The translations under genes were made by a program, and so were the position numbers. The notes under the pieces are model-generated. The model saw only the letters and a program-made list of their open reading frames with translations, had not been told where the DNA came from and ran no database searches. Shown one piece after another: positions 28,695 through 35,916 of a DNA stretch of 64,000 nt. Where the stretch lies: the IMG/VR virus record IMGVR_UViG_3300008114_000042, positions 34,865 through 98,864 of that record; one strand, written 5' to 3'. This DNA is from a virus. Numbering within the stretch: the stretch's first letter is position 1; every line of letters begins with the position of its first letter.

Positions 28695-28916
28695 ATGTAC
28701 GGGCGAGGACGAGTAATAGAAGCAGATGCCATTGTTTTTCTCATCAACGAGCAGAGAAGTGCTATTGCTGAATACAGTACAGACTATGAAGTAGGGTATG
28801 AACGTGGTCTAAAAAAGGCAATGGAAATCATTTGCCGTTACGTCGCAAAAATCTATGGGGGCGAGATAGCCACGATCCCTCCCATCGTCATTAAGACTGC
28901 CCCGAAAAGGAGATAA
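28695..28916 (+). CDS. Small protein with YEVGYxRGLKKA motif
   Basis: A 73-residue protein; YEVGYERGLKKAMEIICRY is nearly identical to a motif in the 58069 gene 29 kb away. ATG 28695 is set by the GGGAG site. Unknown function. Confidence 0.55.
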   Translation: MYGRGRVIEADAIVFLINEQRSAIAEYSTDYEVGYERGLKKAMEIICRYVAKIYGGEIATIPPIVIKTAPKRR

Positions 28917-28917
28917 G

Positions 28918-29661
28918 ATGGAAGAACGCAGAGTAGCGCATAGGCGTAAGTGGTCATCCCCCGAACGCCGGGTAAGGTTAGGAAGTCGTCAGCATCCAGT
29001 AATAGCAACCATTATTACGACTGCTGTTGCTTCTGCCGTTGTCGTGGGTATTGCCTATGCTGGGGCCAACATCGACAGCATCCTCAAAGGAACGCCCTAC
29101 GAGGCCGCTGGCTGGTGTTCAAATAACCCCGTATCATTTACCCTAGACCTAGGTGCTCTCCCGCCAGAGAGCCATTCTAGGGCCATTAAGGACGTAAAGT
29201 GGGCCTTCGACCAGTGGAATAGCGCCACTGGCTACACTTTCGCCTATTCAGGGGAGGTTTCCACTGACTTCAATGTAGCAGAACAGACGATAACTCCATC
29301 ACAAACACTAGACAATAACATCTACATGGACTTCGCTCCTGTTCTTGATGAGAACCCCAAAATCGCAGGGCTTGCTGGTCCTATCGAACTCTTGCCCGGT
29401 AGAAATGAAATAACATCTGGCTTTGCTGTATTCAAGTCAGACTATTTCCAGTCTGCCCCCACCTATATGCGTCGTCACCTCATCCTTCACGAGTTAGGGC
29501 ACGCACTAGGACTAGGACATAGCACAGACGCGAATGATGTCATGTATCCCATACTCAATAAGTCACAGGTGCTTTCCACGGATACGACCATGACGCTTGA
29601 GTCCTTCAAGAAGATGTGCGAAGTCCAGCCAACCATTACCACAGATAGCATCGGAGAGTAA
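28918..29661 (+). CDS. Matrixin-like zinc metalloprotease, membrane-anchored
   Basis: A 247-residue protein. A basic N-terminus and a membrane helix at about 27-52 (VIATIITTAVASAVVVGIAY) should place the rest outside the cell. The zinc site is LILHELGHALGLGHSTD with three His and the catalytic Glu, followed by the Met-turn DVMYPIL, as in M10 matrixins. A Cys pair may form a disulfide. It could act on host surface proteins. Confidence 0.8.
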   Translation: MEERRVAHRRKWSSPERRVRLGSRQHPVIATIITTAVASAVVVGIAYAGANIDSILKGTPYEAAGWCSNNPVSFTLDLGALPPESHSRAIKDVKWAFDQWNSATGYTFAYSGEVSTDFNVAEQTITPSQTLDNNIYMDFAPVLDENPKIAGLAGPIELLPGRNEITSGFAVFKSDYFQSAPTYMRRHLILHELGHALGLGHSTDANDVMYPILNKSQVLSTDTTMTLESFKKMCEVQPTITTDSIGE

Positions 29662-29662
29662 G

Positions 29663-29944
29663 ATGATTGACACAGATAAACTCTTTGCTGCCTACAACAC
29701 AAAGAGGCAGAGAGAGAATGAGGACCCAGAGGCATACCCATCATTCGTCTACAACGCAAAGGGAGACTATTTCAAGTGCGACCACACGGGGGTGTTCTTC
29801 CGTGGGGGAGTCCTTGATGATGATTCCCCAGATGAGGTAGCATCCTTCCTGTCGATGGTGTGCCGGGTAAAGGTGACGGACGCTACAGTATCCCACTTGA
29901 AAAAAGTCCGTGAGGCTGTTGACTTTTCCACAAAAATTCTGTAG
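29663..29944 (+). CDS. Small protein, unknown
   Basis: A 93-residue protein (YPSFVYNAKGDYFKCDHTG) that follows the protease by one base. Its TAG stop lies in the -10 box of the next promoter. Confidence 0.5.
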   Translation: MIDTDKLFAAYNTKRQRENEDPEAYPSFVYNAKGDYFKCDHTGVFFRGGVLDDDSPDEVASFLSMVCRVKVTDATVSHLKKVREAVDFSTKIL

Positions 29945-29947
29945 AAT
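29919..29947 (+). promoter_or_regulatory. Leaderless promoter
   Basis: TTGACT at 29919-29924 and TAGAAT at 29942-29947, spacer 17 bp. ATG 29954 is 6 nt downstream. Confidence 0.75.
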
Positions 29948-29953
29948 AGTCCT

Positions 29954-30028
29954 ATGAACAGAAAAGACTACTCACAGAACGAGCAAACACTTTCAAGAGT
30001 TATGGGACTGATGAGATGCTACGAGTAA
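29954..30028 (+). CDS. 24-residue leaderless peptide
   Basis: MNRKDYSQNEQTLSRVMG and a short tail, from a clear promoter with the 6-nt gap. It overlaps the next gene, so it may act as a leader peptide. Confidence 0.4.
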   Translation: MNRKDYSQNEQTLSRVMGLMRCYE

Positions 30029-30291
30029 CGATAGAACTGGTGCCCTTCGGTATAGAGGAAGAGGCACGGGAGATAGGCAAGATGGTTATTGCCAACGACG
30101 GTAGCAGAGGCTATGGCGTAGGAGACTATGCCTATGCTTTCACCTACACAGACAGACCCGCCAATGTTTCTACCGGCACCATCAAGAACTTCACTCGTTC
30201 ACTTGGAGCATGGTCGCTGGTAAAGCGCATCCTCAACAAGCGCACAGAAGAAAAAACCCCACTTACAGAAAGATTGGAAGAAAGACTGTGA
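30016..30291 (+). CDS. Small protein, unknown
   Basis: A 91-residue alpha/beta protein (LRVTIELVPFGIEEEAREIG) with a basic C-terminus. It overlaps both neighbours. Confidence 0.5.
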   Translation: MLRVTIELVPFGIEEEAREIGKMVIANDGSRGYGVGDYAYAFTYTDRPANVSTGTIKNFTRSLGAWSLVKRILNKRTEEKTPLTERLEERL

Positions 30292-30653
30292 GCATCCAGC
30301 GGTGGCACCCCGTAACCGACTACAATACCGCGTGGGCCGAACCCGATCCAGAGGGCAAGTGGGTCACCTATGACGACCATCTCGCCGCCCTCGCCGCCTT
30401 GAAAGCAGAATACAGTGATGGGGCATCGACGACTGCTATTGGAGCAATGGTGGCTGGCTTGGACCATGCACCTGTAAGAAAGGGGCAGGCAATGATGAAC
30501 GAGCAGCATGACCCCTTCTGCCCTAAGAACACAGAGCGATGGACACCATGCCAATGCTCCTTCATTACCCTCGTTCGTGAAGACGAAAGAAACAGGAAAC
30601 CATCCAAGCAGATGGGAATAGCAGACGGACACCTCAAAGGAGAAACATGCTAG
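30288..30653 (+). CDS. Fusion of SIQRW module and HDPFC...CxC module
   Basis: A 121-residue protein. The N-terminus SIQRWHPVTDYNTAW matches the 27761 protein and the C-terminal HDPFCPKNTERWTPCQC plus VREDER matches the 27510 protein. So two genes at 27.5-28.0 kb appear here as one frame. An internal ATG at 30494 could also start the second part alone. Confidence 0.58.
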   Translation: MSIQRWHPVTDYNTAWAEPDPEGKWVTYDDHLAALAALKAEYSDGASTTAIGAMVAGLDHAPVRKGQAMMNEQHDPFCPKNTERWTPCQCSFITLVREDERNRKPSKQMGIADGHLKGETC

Positions 30654-30823
30654 TCTGGGTACAAGCACGCGACAAGGAGACAAAGGAAGAGTTCAACGCT
30701 ATTCAGTCATTCGACAACACCGCTATTGTAGTCGGGTACTTGGCAGGAATGACCGCACACAGCGAGTTGATAAGTATTAGTCTAGAGTACAGTGATGAAG
30801 ATGAAGACCTTGCAGGGGCATGA
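30647..30823 (+). CDS. 58-residue acidic protein, unknown
   Basis: MLVWVQARDKETKEEFNAIQ, then a helical acidic tail. A AAAGGAG site precedes the ATG. Unknown. Confidence 0.5.
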   Translation: MLVWVQARDKETKEEFNAIQSFDNTAIVVGYLAGMTAHSELISISLEYSDEDEDLAGA

Positions 30824-30905
30824 CTATGACAACGGTATGTGCGTGCGCTGCAAGCGCAGTTATTTCCAGACGATAGGCACAGTGTGCGACAAGGAGAAGA
30901 AATGA
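30795..30905 (+). CDS. 36-residue zinc-ribbon peptide
   Basis: Contains CVRCKRSYFQTIGTVC, three Cys in a small ribbon pattern. It overlaps both neighbours out of frame. Confidence 0.45.
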   Translation: MKMKTLQGHDYDNGMCVRCKRSYFQTIGTVCDKEKK

Positions 30906-31102
30906 ATACGCTTGTATGCAGATGTAGAGGATGCACCGTGGCCTACAACGCCGGTAGACAGGATGCTGCTGATGCTGTGGATAACCTTCCCCTACTCCCT
31001 TACCAAGGTGAATGGGCAGTCAAGTACAAGGATGCTATTGAGGCAGCCTTGGGCACACCCGTCAAGCACATCACCGGAGCAGACTTAATGAGGGATAAAT
31101 GA
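30902..31102 (+). CDS. Small Cys-rich protein
   Basis: A 66-residue protein with CRCRGC near the N-terminus and a helical rest. ATGA overlap with the previous gene; AAGGAGAAG precedes the ATG. Confidence 0.5.
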   Translation: MNTLVCRCRGCTVAYNAGRQDAADAVDNLPLLPYQGEWAVKYKDAIEAALGTPVKHITGADLMRDK

Positions 31103-31332
31103 TTATTTTCATTGAGGTAGAAAAAGGGCATTCCATACGGCAGGGTGATCCCAAGCCGGGAGGCAGAGGGTTTGAGATTTGGTGGAGGAAAGATAGGGAT
31201 AACTGGTCTGACTTCCTTGGCTGGATTCCCCCAGAAAAATTTGAGGCAGAATACAACTACCACTTATCCACAGGCGATCAGGTGTTTGTGAAGTACCTTG
31301 TTGACGATGGAGTAACCGGGCATCCTGTATAA
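31099..31332 (+). CDS. Small beta protein, unknown
   Basis: A 77-residue protein (FEIWWRKDRDNWSDFLGWIP). Its TAA stop lies in the -10 box of the next gene. A perfect DnaA-type TTATCCACA occurs inside at 31264. Confidence 0.5.
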   Translation: MIIFIEVEKGHSIRQGDPKPGGRGFEIWWRKDRDNWSDFLGWIPPEKFEAEYNYHLSTGDQVFVKYLVDDGVTGHPV

Positions 31333-31333
31333 T
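31328..31333 (+). promoter_or_regulatory. Leaderless promoter
   Basis: TATAAT containing the upstream TAA stop; ATG 31340 is 6 nt downstream. No clear -35. Confidence 0.55.
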
Positions 31334-31339
31334 GGGGGT

Positions 31340-31534
31340 ATGAAGATAAGCACCCGCTATCAGAAGTCAATTGACTCCTATGTCTTCCGTGAAGGAAACA
31401 TTCCCCGCAAGGACATAGCGAATCTCACCGACAAAAACCTCATCACCATCATCAAGACTTGGACACATCACACGCTCACGGCTGCTGAAATAAAGGAATG
31501 GCGTAACCACGCCAAGCATGGCTACAAATGGTAG
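31340..31534 (+). CDS. Small basic helical protein
   Basis: A 64-residue protein (DIANLTDKNLITIIKTWTHH) read from a leaderless start. Basic and helical, so possibly nucleic-acid-binding. Unknown. Confidence 0.5.
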   Translation: MKISTRYQKSIDSYVFREGNIPRKDIANLTDKNLITIIKTWTHHTLTAAEIKEWRNHAKHGYKW

Positions 31535-31656
31535 AAAAATTCCCACAAAAATTTTCAACTTTGGAGCCAGATGATTTCCAAAGATAATTTCAATAAAGAT
31601 TTTCCAAGAAAAATTTCCAGCAAAAATTTGGGAAAAAATTTTCCAAAGAAAGTTCA
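31535..31656 (+). repeat. A-tract-rich non-coding stretch
   Basis: About 120 bp of closely spaced AAAAATTT, AAATTTCC and TTTTCC runs. A similar stretch lies at 35806-35916. Phased A-tracts would curve DNA. Confidence 0.45.
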
Positions 31657-31663
31657 GGGCAGT

Positions 31664-31750
31664 ATGCCCTACAAACGCTTCAAGAAGCCACACGAGGACA
31701 GGACAAGGAAGAGCAATGAAACCCCCACCGAACATAACAAGCAAGAGTAA
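31664..31750 (+). CDS. 28-residue basic peptide
   Basis: MPYKRFKKPHEDRTRKSNET with a Glu/Lys tail, overlapping the next frame. Weak SD. Tentative. Confidence 0.35.
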   Translation: MPYKRFKKPHEDRTRKSNETPTEHNKQE

Positions 31751-31925
31751 GGGTACTGTAGCAGTAGTCACCACCCCTCGCCGGGTAATCAAGGAAGGCC
31801 GTCAACCCATCATAGGCGACAGTGCCCACTTCATCACGGTACAGACACACAGGCAAGCAGGCTATTGGCCCCAAGCCAAGAAACAGACTAATGATGCGGC
31901 GCAGCCGCCCACCAAGGCCCGGTAG
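31716..31925 (+). CDS. Small basic protein at the end of the rightward block
   Basis: A 69-residue Pro/Lys-rich protein of low complexity (PPPNITSKSKGTVAVV). An AAGGAAGAG site precedes the ATG. Last rightward gene before the convergence point. Confidence 0.45.
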   Translation: MKPPPNITSKSKGTVAVVTTPRRVIKEGRQPIIGDSAHFITVQTHRQAGYWPQAKKQTNDAAQPPTKAR

Positions 31926-31993
31926 TCAGTATTAACCCCCCTATAAGAAACATACACATATATATATACCCTGATAGAAGGTGTTGATAGCCC

Positions 31994-32002
31994 TGTGGAT
32001 AA
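31994..32002 (-). promoter_or_regulatory. DnaA-type box
   Basis: Perfect TTATCCACA on the minus strand in the non-coding convergence region. Confidence 0.5.
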
Positions 32003-32144
32003 GGTGTTGACAAGGGATGGATGTTACTCTACTTACAACTAGATGGTTGTGTATGGTATTAGATTGGGTGGGGTGTGTGCGCGGCAATATACTTAATCTT
32101 CGTAATCTTTATCAAAAAACAGCCTATTTCCCCCTATTTACTGC

Positions 32145-32194
32145 CAAAAACACCCGATTCTTGCCATATTTCCTCCAAAACAGGGTGTTTTTTG
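32145..32194. terminator. Bidirectional terminator
   Basis: CAAAAACACCC at 32145-32155 pairs with GGGTGTTTTTTG at 32183-32194, giving a stem that ends in A/T runs on both sides, suited to stop transcripts from both directions. Confidence 0.7.
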
Positions 32195-32232
32195 CCATTT
32201 CCCACAATCCTTGACATTTGAGCGATTATGTG

Positions 32233-32745
32233 CTATGCCTTGACGATATCCACAGGCAGACAGCAATAGGAGTCATAGAGACAGGCTGCTTCCACTGCCT
32301 TATGTATTCTCTTATATGGGGATTTGACACTATCAGAGGTGAATAGGCTTCCTAACGCTACCCCGAAACCTGAGCCAGTAGCAGTCTCCTTCACCTCTAT
32401 CACTCCCCAATCATCCTGCTGCACTTCCCATAGCATCCCCTTAGCACCAATGAGAAGGCTTGCAGCCTCTCCCTTCTTGTTGCCAAAGGCTTCGATAGCA
32501 GCCTTGTACTGCTCTACGATACTCAGACGCAGTGTGCCATACATATCACCATCGTCAGGTGTGGGGATATCAAGGAAATCAAACAACTGCCCGTTCCCGA
32601 ATGAACCAGAGTAGCCGTAGGCCCATCCATTGTTCACTCCCACCTTAGGCCGGGTAGTCGGAACAATAACTCCCCCTCCTGATGCCCCTCTATCTCCCCC
32701 TATGTATGTACTACCATTATGGGTAAGACCTACGATAACCGTCAT
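32233..32745 (-). CDS. HslV/proteasome-beta-like Ntn hydrolase
   Basis: A 170-residue protein. The start MTVIVGLTHNGSTYIGGDRG matches the N-terminus of proteasome beta/HslV subunits, where Thr2 becomes the catalytic N-terminal nucleophile after Met removal. RPKVGVNNG (catalytic Lys position) and YGYSGSFGNG follow. No ATPase partner gene is seen in the window. It is the last gene of the leftward block. A GCAGGAG site precedes the ATG. Confidence 0.72.
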   Translation of the reverse strand: MTVIVGLTHNGSTYIGGDRGASGGGVIVPTTRPKVGVNNGWAYGYSGSFGNGQLFDFLDIPTPDDGDMYGTLRLSIVEQYKAAIEAFGNKKGEAASLLIGAKGMLWEVQQDDWGVIEVKETATGSGFGVALGSLFTSDSVKSPYKRIHKAVEAACLYDSYCCLPVDIVKA

Positions 32746-32781
32746 GTGCTCCTGCCTTCCATTAAGTGGTTCGTAATATCC

Positions 32782-32787
32782 ATTATA
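32782..32787 (-). promoter_or_regulatory. Promoter of the Ntn hydrolase gene
   Basis: TATAAT on the minus strand, weak -35 (TCGGGT), short leader with a good SD. Confidence 0.55.
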
Positions 32788-32951
32788 CAGGATACCCTGC
32801 CGATACCCGAAAATCTGTGCAATATTTCTGTGCGGTTCGTAATCTATTTTCCTGCAATTCTGGGGGTCCTTCGTAAATGGAGGGTGGTGTCCGATATGGT
32901 AGGGTTTGGGAGGATTTGTGCATGAAATTTTCTTGGGCTAAATGGGCGAAA

Positions 32952-32986
32952 TGTCCGATTTGTTAATGTGCGAAATGTCCGATTTG
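32952..32986 (-). repeat. Two copies of the CAAATCGGACA motif
   Basis: Identical 11-mers at 32952-32962 and 32976-32986, 24 bp apart, upstream of the Ntn hydrolase. Related to CAAAACGGACA copies elsewhere in the block. Confidence 0.6.
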
Positions 32987-33013
32987 GGTGATATTGTCCA
33001 CAGGTTATGCACA

Positions 33014-33028
33014 GGGGCCGCGCCCCGC
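33014..33028. repeat. GC-rich 15-mer element
   Basis: GGGGCCGCGCCCCGC, identical to 35885-35899 and related to elements next to the CRP-type boxes. It lies at the 3' end of the 33030 gene, so may act as a terminator stem. Confidence 0.55.
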
Positions 33029-33029
33029 C

Positions 33030-33179
33030 TCACTTTTCTAGACTATGCTCACTTAACGAACTCTCCCCATCCCCGAACACCAACAGTGTGCATCCCCCCA
33101 TGAGAAAGAACACGAAGATTAGTGCGATCACTCCCCCCACGAATGTAGTAATGAAGTCATCACCCCTCTGCTGATTCAT
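33030..33179 (-). CDS. 49-residue single-pass membrane protein
   Basis: One membrane helix in the middle (FVGGVIALIFVFFLMGGC) with a short N-terminus and acidic C-terminus. An extra ATG just upstream (33182) is possible. It overlaps the end of the next upstream gene. Unknown role. Confidence 0.5.
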   Translation of the reverse strand: MNQQRGDDFITTFVGGVIALIFVFFLMGGCTLLVFGDGESSLSEHSLEK

Positions 33180-33327
33180 CATTGTCTCCCATCTCTACCG
33201 CCGAATACACGATGGTGAACAGCCGACTAGTGAGTTCTGGTGACTCCCAGTAGGTCCGACGAACATCATGCTTGATCGTTTCTTCCTTTGTTGTCTGTAG
33301 GTAGCGCTCCAACTTATTCGTCGCCAT
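33160..33327 (-). CDS. 55-residue protein, unknown
   Basis: MATNKLERYLQTTKEETIKH, helical. Started at the ATG behind a GGAGG site; the longer frame upstream overlaps the neighbour. Confidence 0.5.
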   Translation of the reverse strand: MATNKLERYLQTTKEETIKHDVRRTYWESPELTSRLFTIVYSAVEMGDNDESAEG

Positions 33328-33598
33328 TGTTCCACGCCTCCGTAACGTCAGCAATAAGAATACCACGGTGGTCATAGAGATAGACTGAGGCATACTCGGG
33401 GTAGATAGAGTCAGACTCAATAGACTCTACCCAATAGACCTTATCGCCTTCCTGTACCCGGCTCCAAAACTCATCCTCATCGAATGGCCCCTGTGGGAAT
33501 GAGATGTGAGACTTGCCTTCATCATTCCACGCAAGCGAATAGCACTCGCCCATTTCTCCAAGATCGTGGACCTCGGGGTCCAGTACCCATACTGTCAT
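33314..33598 (-). CDS. Acidic protein, unknown
   Basis: A 94-residue protein (YSLAWNDEGKSHISFPQGPF) of beta character, with a GGAGTGAA site and a consensus promoter. Unknown. Confidence 0.55.
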   Translation of the reverse strand: MTVWVLDPEVHDLGEMGECYSLAWNDEGKSHISFPQGPFDEDEFWSRVQEGDKVYWVESIESDSIYPEYASVYLYDHRGILIADVTEAWNNGDE

Positions 33599-33619
33599 TT
33601 CACTCCTTTGCTTGGTTCT

Positions 33620-33648
33620 ATTCTACCAGAAACGGGGGCAGTTGTCAA
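33620..33648 (-). promoter_or_regulatory. Consensus promoter
   Basis: Minus strand TTGACA (33643-33648) and TAGAAT (33620-33625), spacer 17 bp containing CTGCCCCC. Confidence 0.8.
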
Positions 33649-33715
33649 TACTAACTACCCCCGCTCTGGGACACCGACCCATACAGGCCAGCGGCGGTTC
33701 CCATCCCAAGGAACA

Positions 33716-33928
33716 CTAATCAATCCGGCACTCAGGCCAGATTGTAGCCAGCACTTCCACCATCTGCCTACACTTTATATCTTGGTATGCTTCCGGTGTC
33801 CAAGACTCGGGATAAAACCATTCCTCAGCAGCAGTGTCCCAGACATTGCCGTCAAGATACTTGGTCTCATCCTCAACAGACCACTTGTGGGTATGGTCGT
33901 TGTATGACACGATGTAGTGATATTCCAT
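33716..33928 (-). CDS. Small aromatic-rich protein, unknown
   Basis: A 70-residue protein starting MEYHYIVSYNDHTHKW. GAAGG is suitably spaced for the ATG at 33928; an upstream ATG (33943) is in frame. Unknown. Confidence 0.5.
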   Translation of the reverse strand: MEYHYIVSYNDHTHKWSVEDETKYLDGNVWDTAAEEWFYPESWTPEAYQDIKCRQMVEVLATIWPECRID

Positions 33929-33929
33929 C

Positions 33930-34244
33930 TTAAATACCTTCAATCAGATTGACGGGAGTAGTGATACGTCCACGGAAGCGACCACATGGCCTATCAAGTT
34001 GGACAACAACCTTGGTCCTATTGATCTGGACGATAGTTCCCTGCTCACCAGCAAGGTACTTGGGCCGGGTATTGGAAGTGTAACGCACCCTATCCCCTAC
34101 ATTGTAGTCAGTAGCCTTGGGAGCAAGCGCATCCATCCTACTCTTGATAGTCTGCATCATACCATCAAGGTACTCATCAAACTCTCCATTCAGAATACCC
34201 GCTGCAATAATGTAGTAGTCATCGAACTTGATCTTGGTTTCCAT
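33930..34244 (-). CDS. Protein with C-terminal SH3/KOW-like domain
   Basis: A 104-residue protein. The N-terminal half is helical, the C-terminal half reads NVGDRVRYTSNTRPKYLAGE then GTIVQINRTKVVVQL, the pattern of a small SH3/KOW-like barrel. AAGGG favours ATG 34244; ATG 34259 overlaps the upstream stop. Confidence 0.5.
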   Translation of the reverse strand: METKIKFDDYYIIAAGILNGEFDEYLDGMMQTIKSRMDALAPKATDYNVGDRVRYTSNTRPKYLAGEQGTIVQINRTKVVVQLDRPCGRFRGRITTPVNLIEGI

Positions 34245-34258
34245 TTCATTTCCCTTCA

Positions 34259-34846
34259 TTAGATACCCCACGGTGGCTTCGCACCGTCACGCTTGGGGTC
34301 TGCCCCCATACGCATAAGTGCTGTTTCCAACTTAACAATAAGACGACCAGCGGGAGTCTGCCAGTAGTCGGCGGTCTCACAGGTCTGGTAGTCATAGCAA
34401 CGAACCAGATGGAGCGCTTGGTCCATACTCTCAGGGTCATAGTCGTCATAGTGACGCTGAGTAGAGGCAAACGGCTTCGACCAACGATAGGAGGGGGTCC
34501 GACCTCGCTCGCCATAGCGATAGTTGATAGACCTGTGATTCTCCTTCCAGAGCATCTTCCCCATGTTGGTCTTGTCTGCCTTGGATACCCCCAGCATATC
34601 AGCCCAATACACAAGAGCGTCAATGTGACGCTTGCTTACGATCCATGCACTCATGCCAGTTCCTCTCCATCCATCGGGACCAAGGAGGGTGTAGTTCCCC
34701 CAGCCAAACTCTTCCTCTGCCCATGACTCAATAAGTGAGATAACTTCTTCGTCAGTAGGATCAATGTCCATTTCCCGCAGGTAGGTGCGGGCATCCTCAA
34801 CGTTATAGGTAAACGTCTGCTGGGCCATGATATACTCTGGTAGCAT
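34259..34846 (-). CDS. 195-residue protein, unknown
   Basis: Contains VSLIESW-like helices at the N-terminus and Tyr/Arg/Trp-rich segments (NHRSINYRYGERGRTPSYRW) in the middle. TAATG coupling with the upstream gene sets the start. No family recognised. Confidence 0.5.
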   Translation of the reverse strand: MLPEYIMAQQTFTYNVEDARTYLREMDIDPTDEEVISLIESWAEEEFGWGNYTLLGPDGWRGTGMSAWIVSKRHIDALVYWADMLGVSKADKTNMGKMLWKENHRSINYRYGERGRTPSYRWSKPFASTQRHYDDYDPESMDQALHLVRCYDYQTCETADYWQTPAGRLIVKLETALMRMGADPKRDGAKPPWGI

Positions 34847-35004
34847 TATGCCTCCTGCCAGTTAAAGTAGACACGGGGAGCGTGAGTAAACTCAAGTGTG
34901 CCCTGCACACCGTCAGACTTACGATTCACAACAACAAACGGAGCAACGAAACCAAGAACCTCAAAGTCCTCTTGCAGTTCTTGGGTGTTCCACTCAGTCT
35001 TCAT
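34846..35004 (-). CDS. 52-residue protein, unknown
   Basis: MKTEWNTQELQEDFEVLGFV and a beta-rich end. ATG 35004 lies behind GAGG; ATG 35010 is in frame. Longer upstream frame rejected because it covers the 35018 gene. Confidence 0.45.
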   Translation of the reverse strand: MKTEWNTQELQEDFEVLGFVAPFVVVNRKSDGVQGTLEFTHAPRVYFNWQEA

Positions 35005-35017
35005 AGTCATCCTCATC

Positions 35018-35164
35018 CTACTCACGGGGAGCATCGTCCATAATTTGCAGGGTACCGGAGGAAAGCAGCCATTCCAACTGTCCCATACCGTCCAGAATCT
35101 CATCAGACTCAAACTCATAGTCTGCCTCGTGCCCACCGCACTCAATGTAACCGGAGTAAATCAT
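35018..35164 (-). CDS. 48-residue acidic protein, unknown
   Basis: MIYSGYIECGGHEADYEFES then helical. It overlaps the upstream gene by its start/stop. Unknown. Confidence 0.45.
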   Translation of the reverse strand: MIYSGYIECGGHEADYEFESDEILDGMGQLEWLLSSGTLQIMDDAPRE

Positions 35165-35367
35165 CACTCGTCCTCATCCTCAGGCTCCTCAACACTGTCA
35201 ATTTCGTAGTTGTCAAATGGCATAGTGTAGCCACCGTTGGCAGAGTAGGCCGACCAATTCTCGGAAAACTCAATAGAGGCAGTGTTAAGAGCCTCATCGT
35301 AGGAGTTAGCCTCTACCTCAAACGAGTCAGAGAAGTAGGCATTGACGTACACAACGTAGGTTCCCAT
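35164..35367 (-). CDS. 67-residue acidic protein, unknown
   Basis: MGTYVVYVNAYFSDSFEVEA with an alpha/beta pattern and an acidic tail. Started at the ATG of a TGATG overlap. Confidence 0.5.
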   Translation of the reverse strand: MGTYVVYVNAYFSDSFEVEANSYDEALNTASIEFSENWSAYSANGGYTMPFDNYEIDSVEEPEDEDE

Positions 35368-35729
35368 CACGCACCGCTCCAAGAGAAGTTGGAAACATCA
35401 TCGACATCAATGCTGATGTTGTCAATGTCGGAGGTATAGGAGGAGAAGTGGACCTCACCAGAGACCTCGGCCTCAATGTCATCGCAATCGAAGCCCACCA
35501 GCGGCACGGTAACGTAGCCAGAGAAGTGGAAGTCACCCTCAACGTAAATCTCCTGCGTGAGAGAGAAGCCAAAAATCTTAGCAATAGGCTCAGCATGATC
35601 CTCAAGGTCCTCAATGTTTTCCTTGAGATACTCTTCCAACTCAGCAATCATGCGGTTCTTGGTGTTCACGGTCTGTTCCAGCCGCTCAATGCGCTCAGAC
35701 ATTGCCAGCACCTCTTCGTACTCGGGCAT
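35367..35729 (-). CDS. Coiled-coil protein with acidic beta tail
   Basis: A 120-residue protein. The first 45 residues form a heptad-like coiled coil (MSERIERLEQTVNTKNRMIA, ELEEYLKENIEDLED) and the rest is a beta domain. AAGGAAC precedes the ATG. First gene of this operon. Unknown role. Confidence 0.55.
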   Translation of the reverse strand: MPEYEEVLAMSERIERLEQTVNTKNRMIAELEEYLKENIEDLEDHAEPIAKIFGFSLTQEIYVEGDFHFSGYVTVPLVGFDCDDIEAEVSGEVHFSSYTSDIDNISIDVDDVSNFSWSGA

Positions 35730-35773
35730 TTGTTCCTTTCACGGAGGGCGTTTCCCTCGCTTCTATAGGTCTA

Positions 35774-35802
35774 AGTATACCCTACTCTGACCCACAGCGC
35801 AA
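35774..35802 (-). promoter_or_regulatory. Promoter of the 35.7-34 kb operon
   Basis: Minus strand TTGCGC (35797-35802) and TATACT (35774-35779), spacer 17 bp. Confidence 0.65.
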
Positions 35803-35805
35803 GAG

Positions 35806-35916
35806 TTTCGCCAGAAAAATCTTAGAATTTTTTGCCCAAGAAGTTCGGGATAAAATTTGTGGAAAAAATTGTAGATAAATTTTCGGGGCCGCGCCCCGCA
35901 AAATTTTCCAGAAAGA
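35806..35916. repeat. A-tract-rich stretch with embedded GC element
   Basis: Multiple AAAAAT, AATTTT and ATAAATTTT runs with the 15-mer GGGGCCGCGCCCCGC at 35885-35899. Composition resembles 31535-31656. Confidence 0.45.

Larger units (their letters stand above)
31926..32232. other. Convergent intergenic region
   Basis: 307 bp without a credible gene. It holds a TATATATATA run, a DnaA-type box on the minus strand at 31994-32002, a TTGACA at 32007, T-rich tracts, and the bidirectional terminator at 32145-32194. Confidence 0.6.

Noticed and set aside
32017-32214. 65-codon plus-strand frame in the convergence region
   Set aside because: No SD, crosses the bidirectional terminator, and low-complexity Phe-rich translation.
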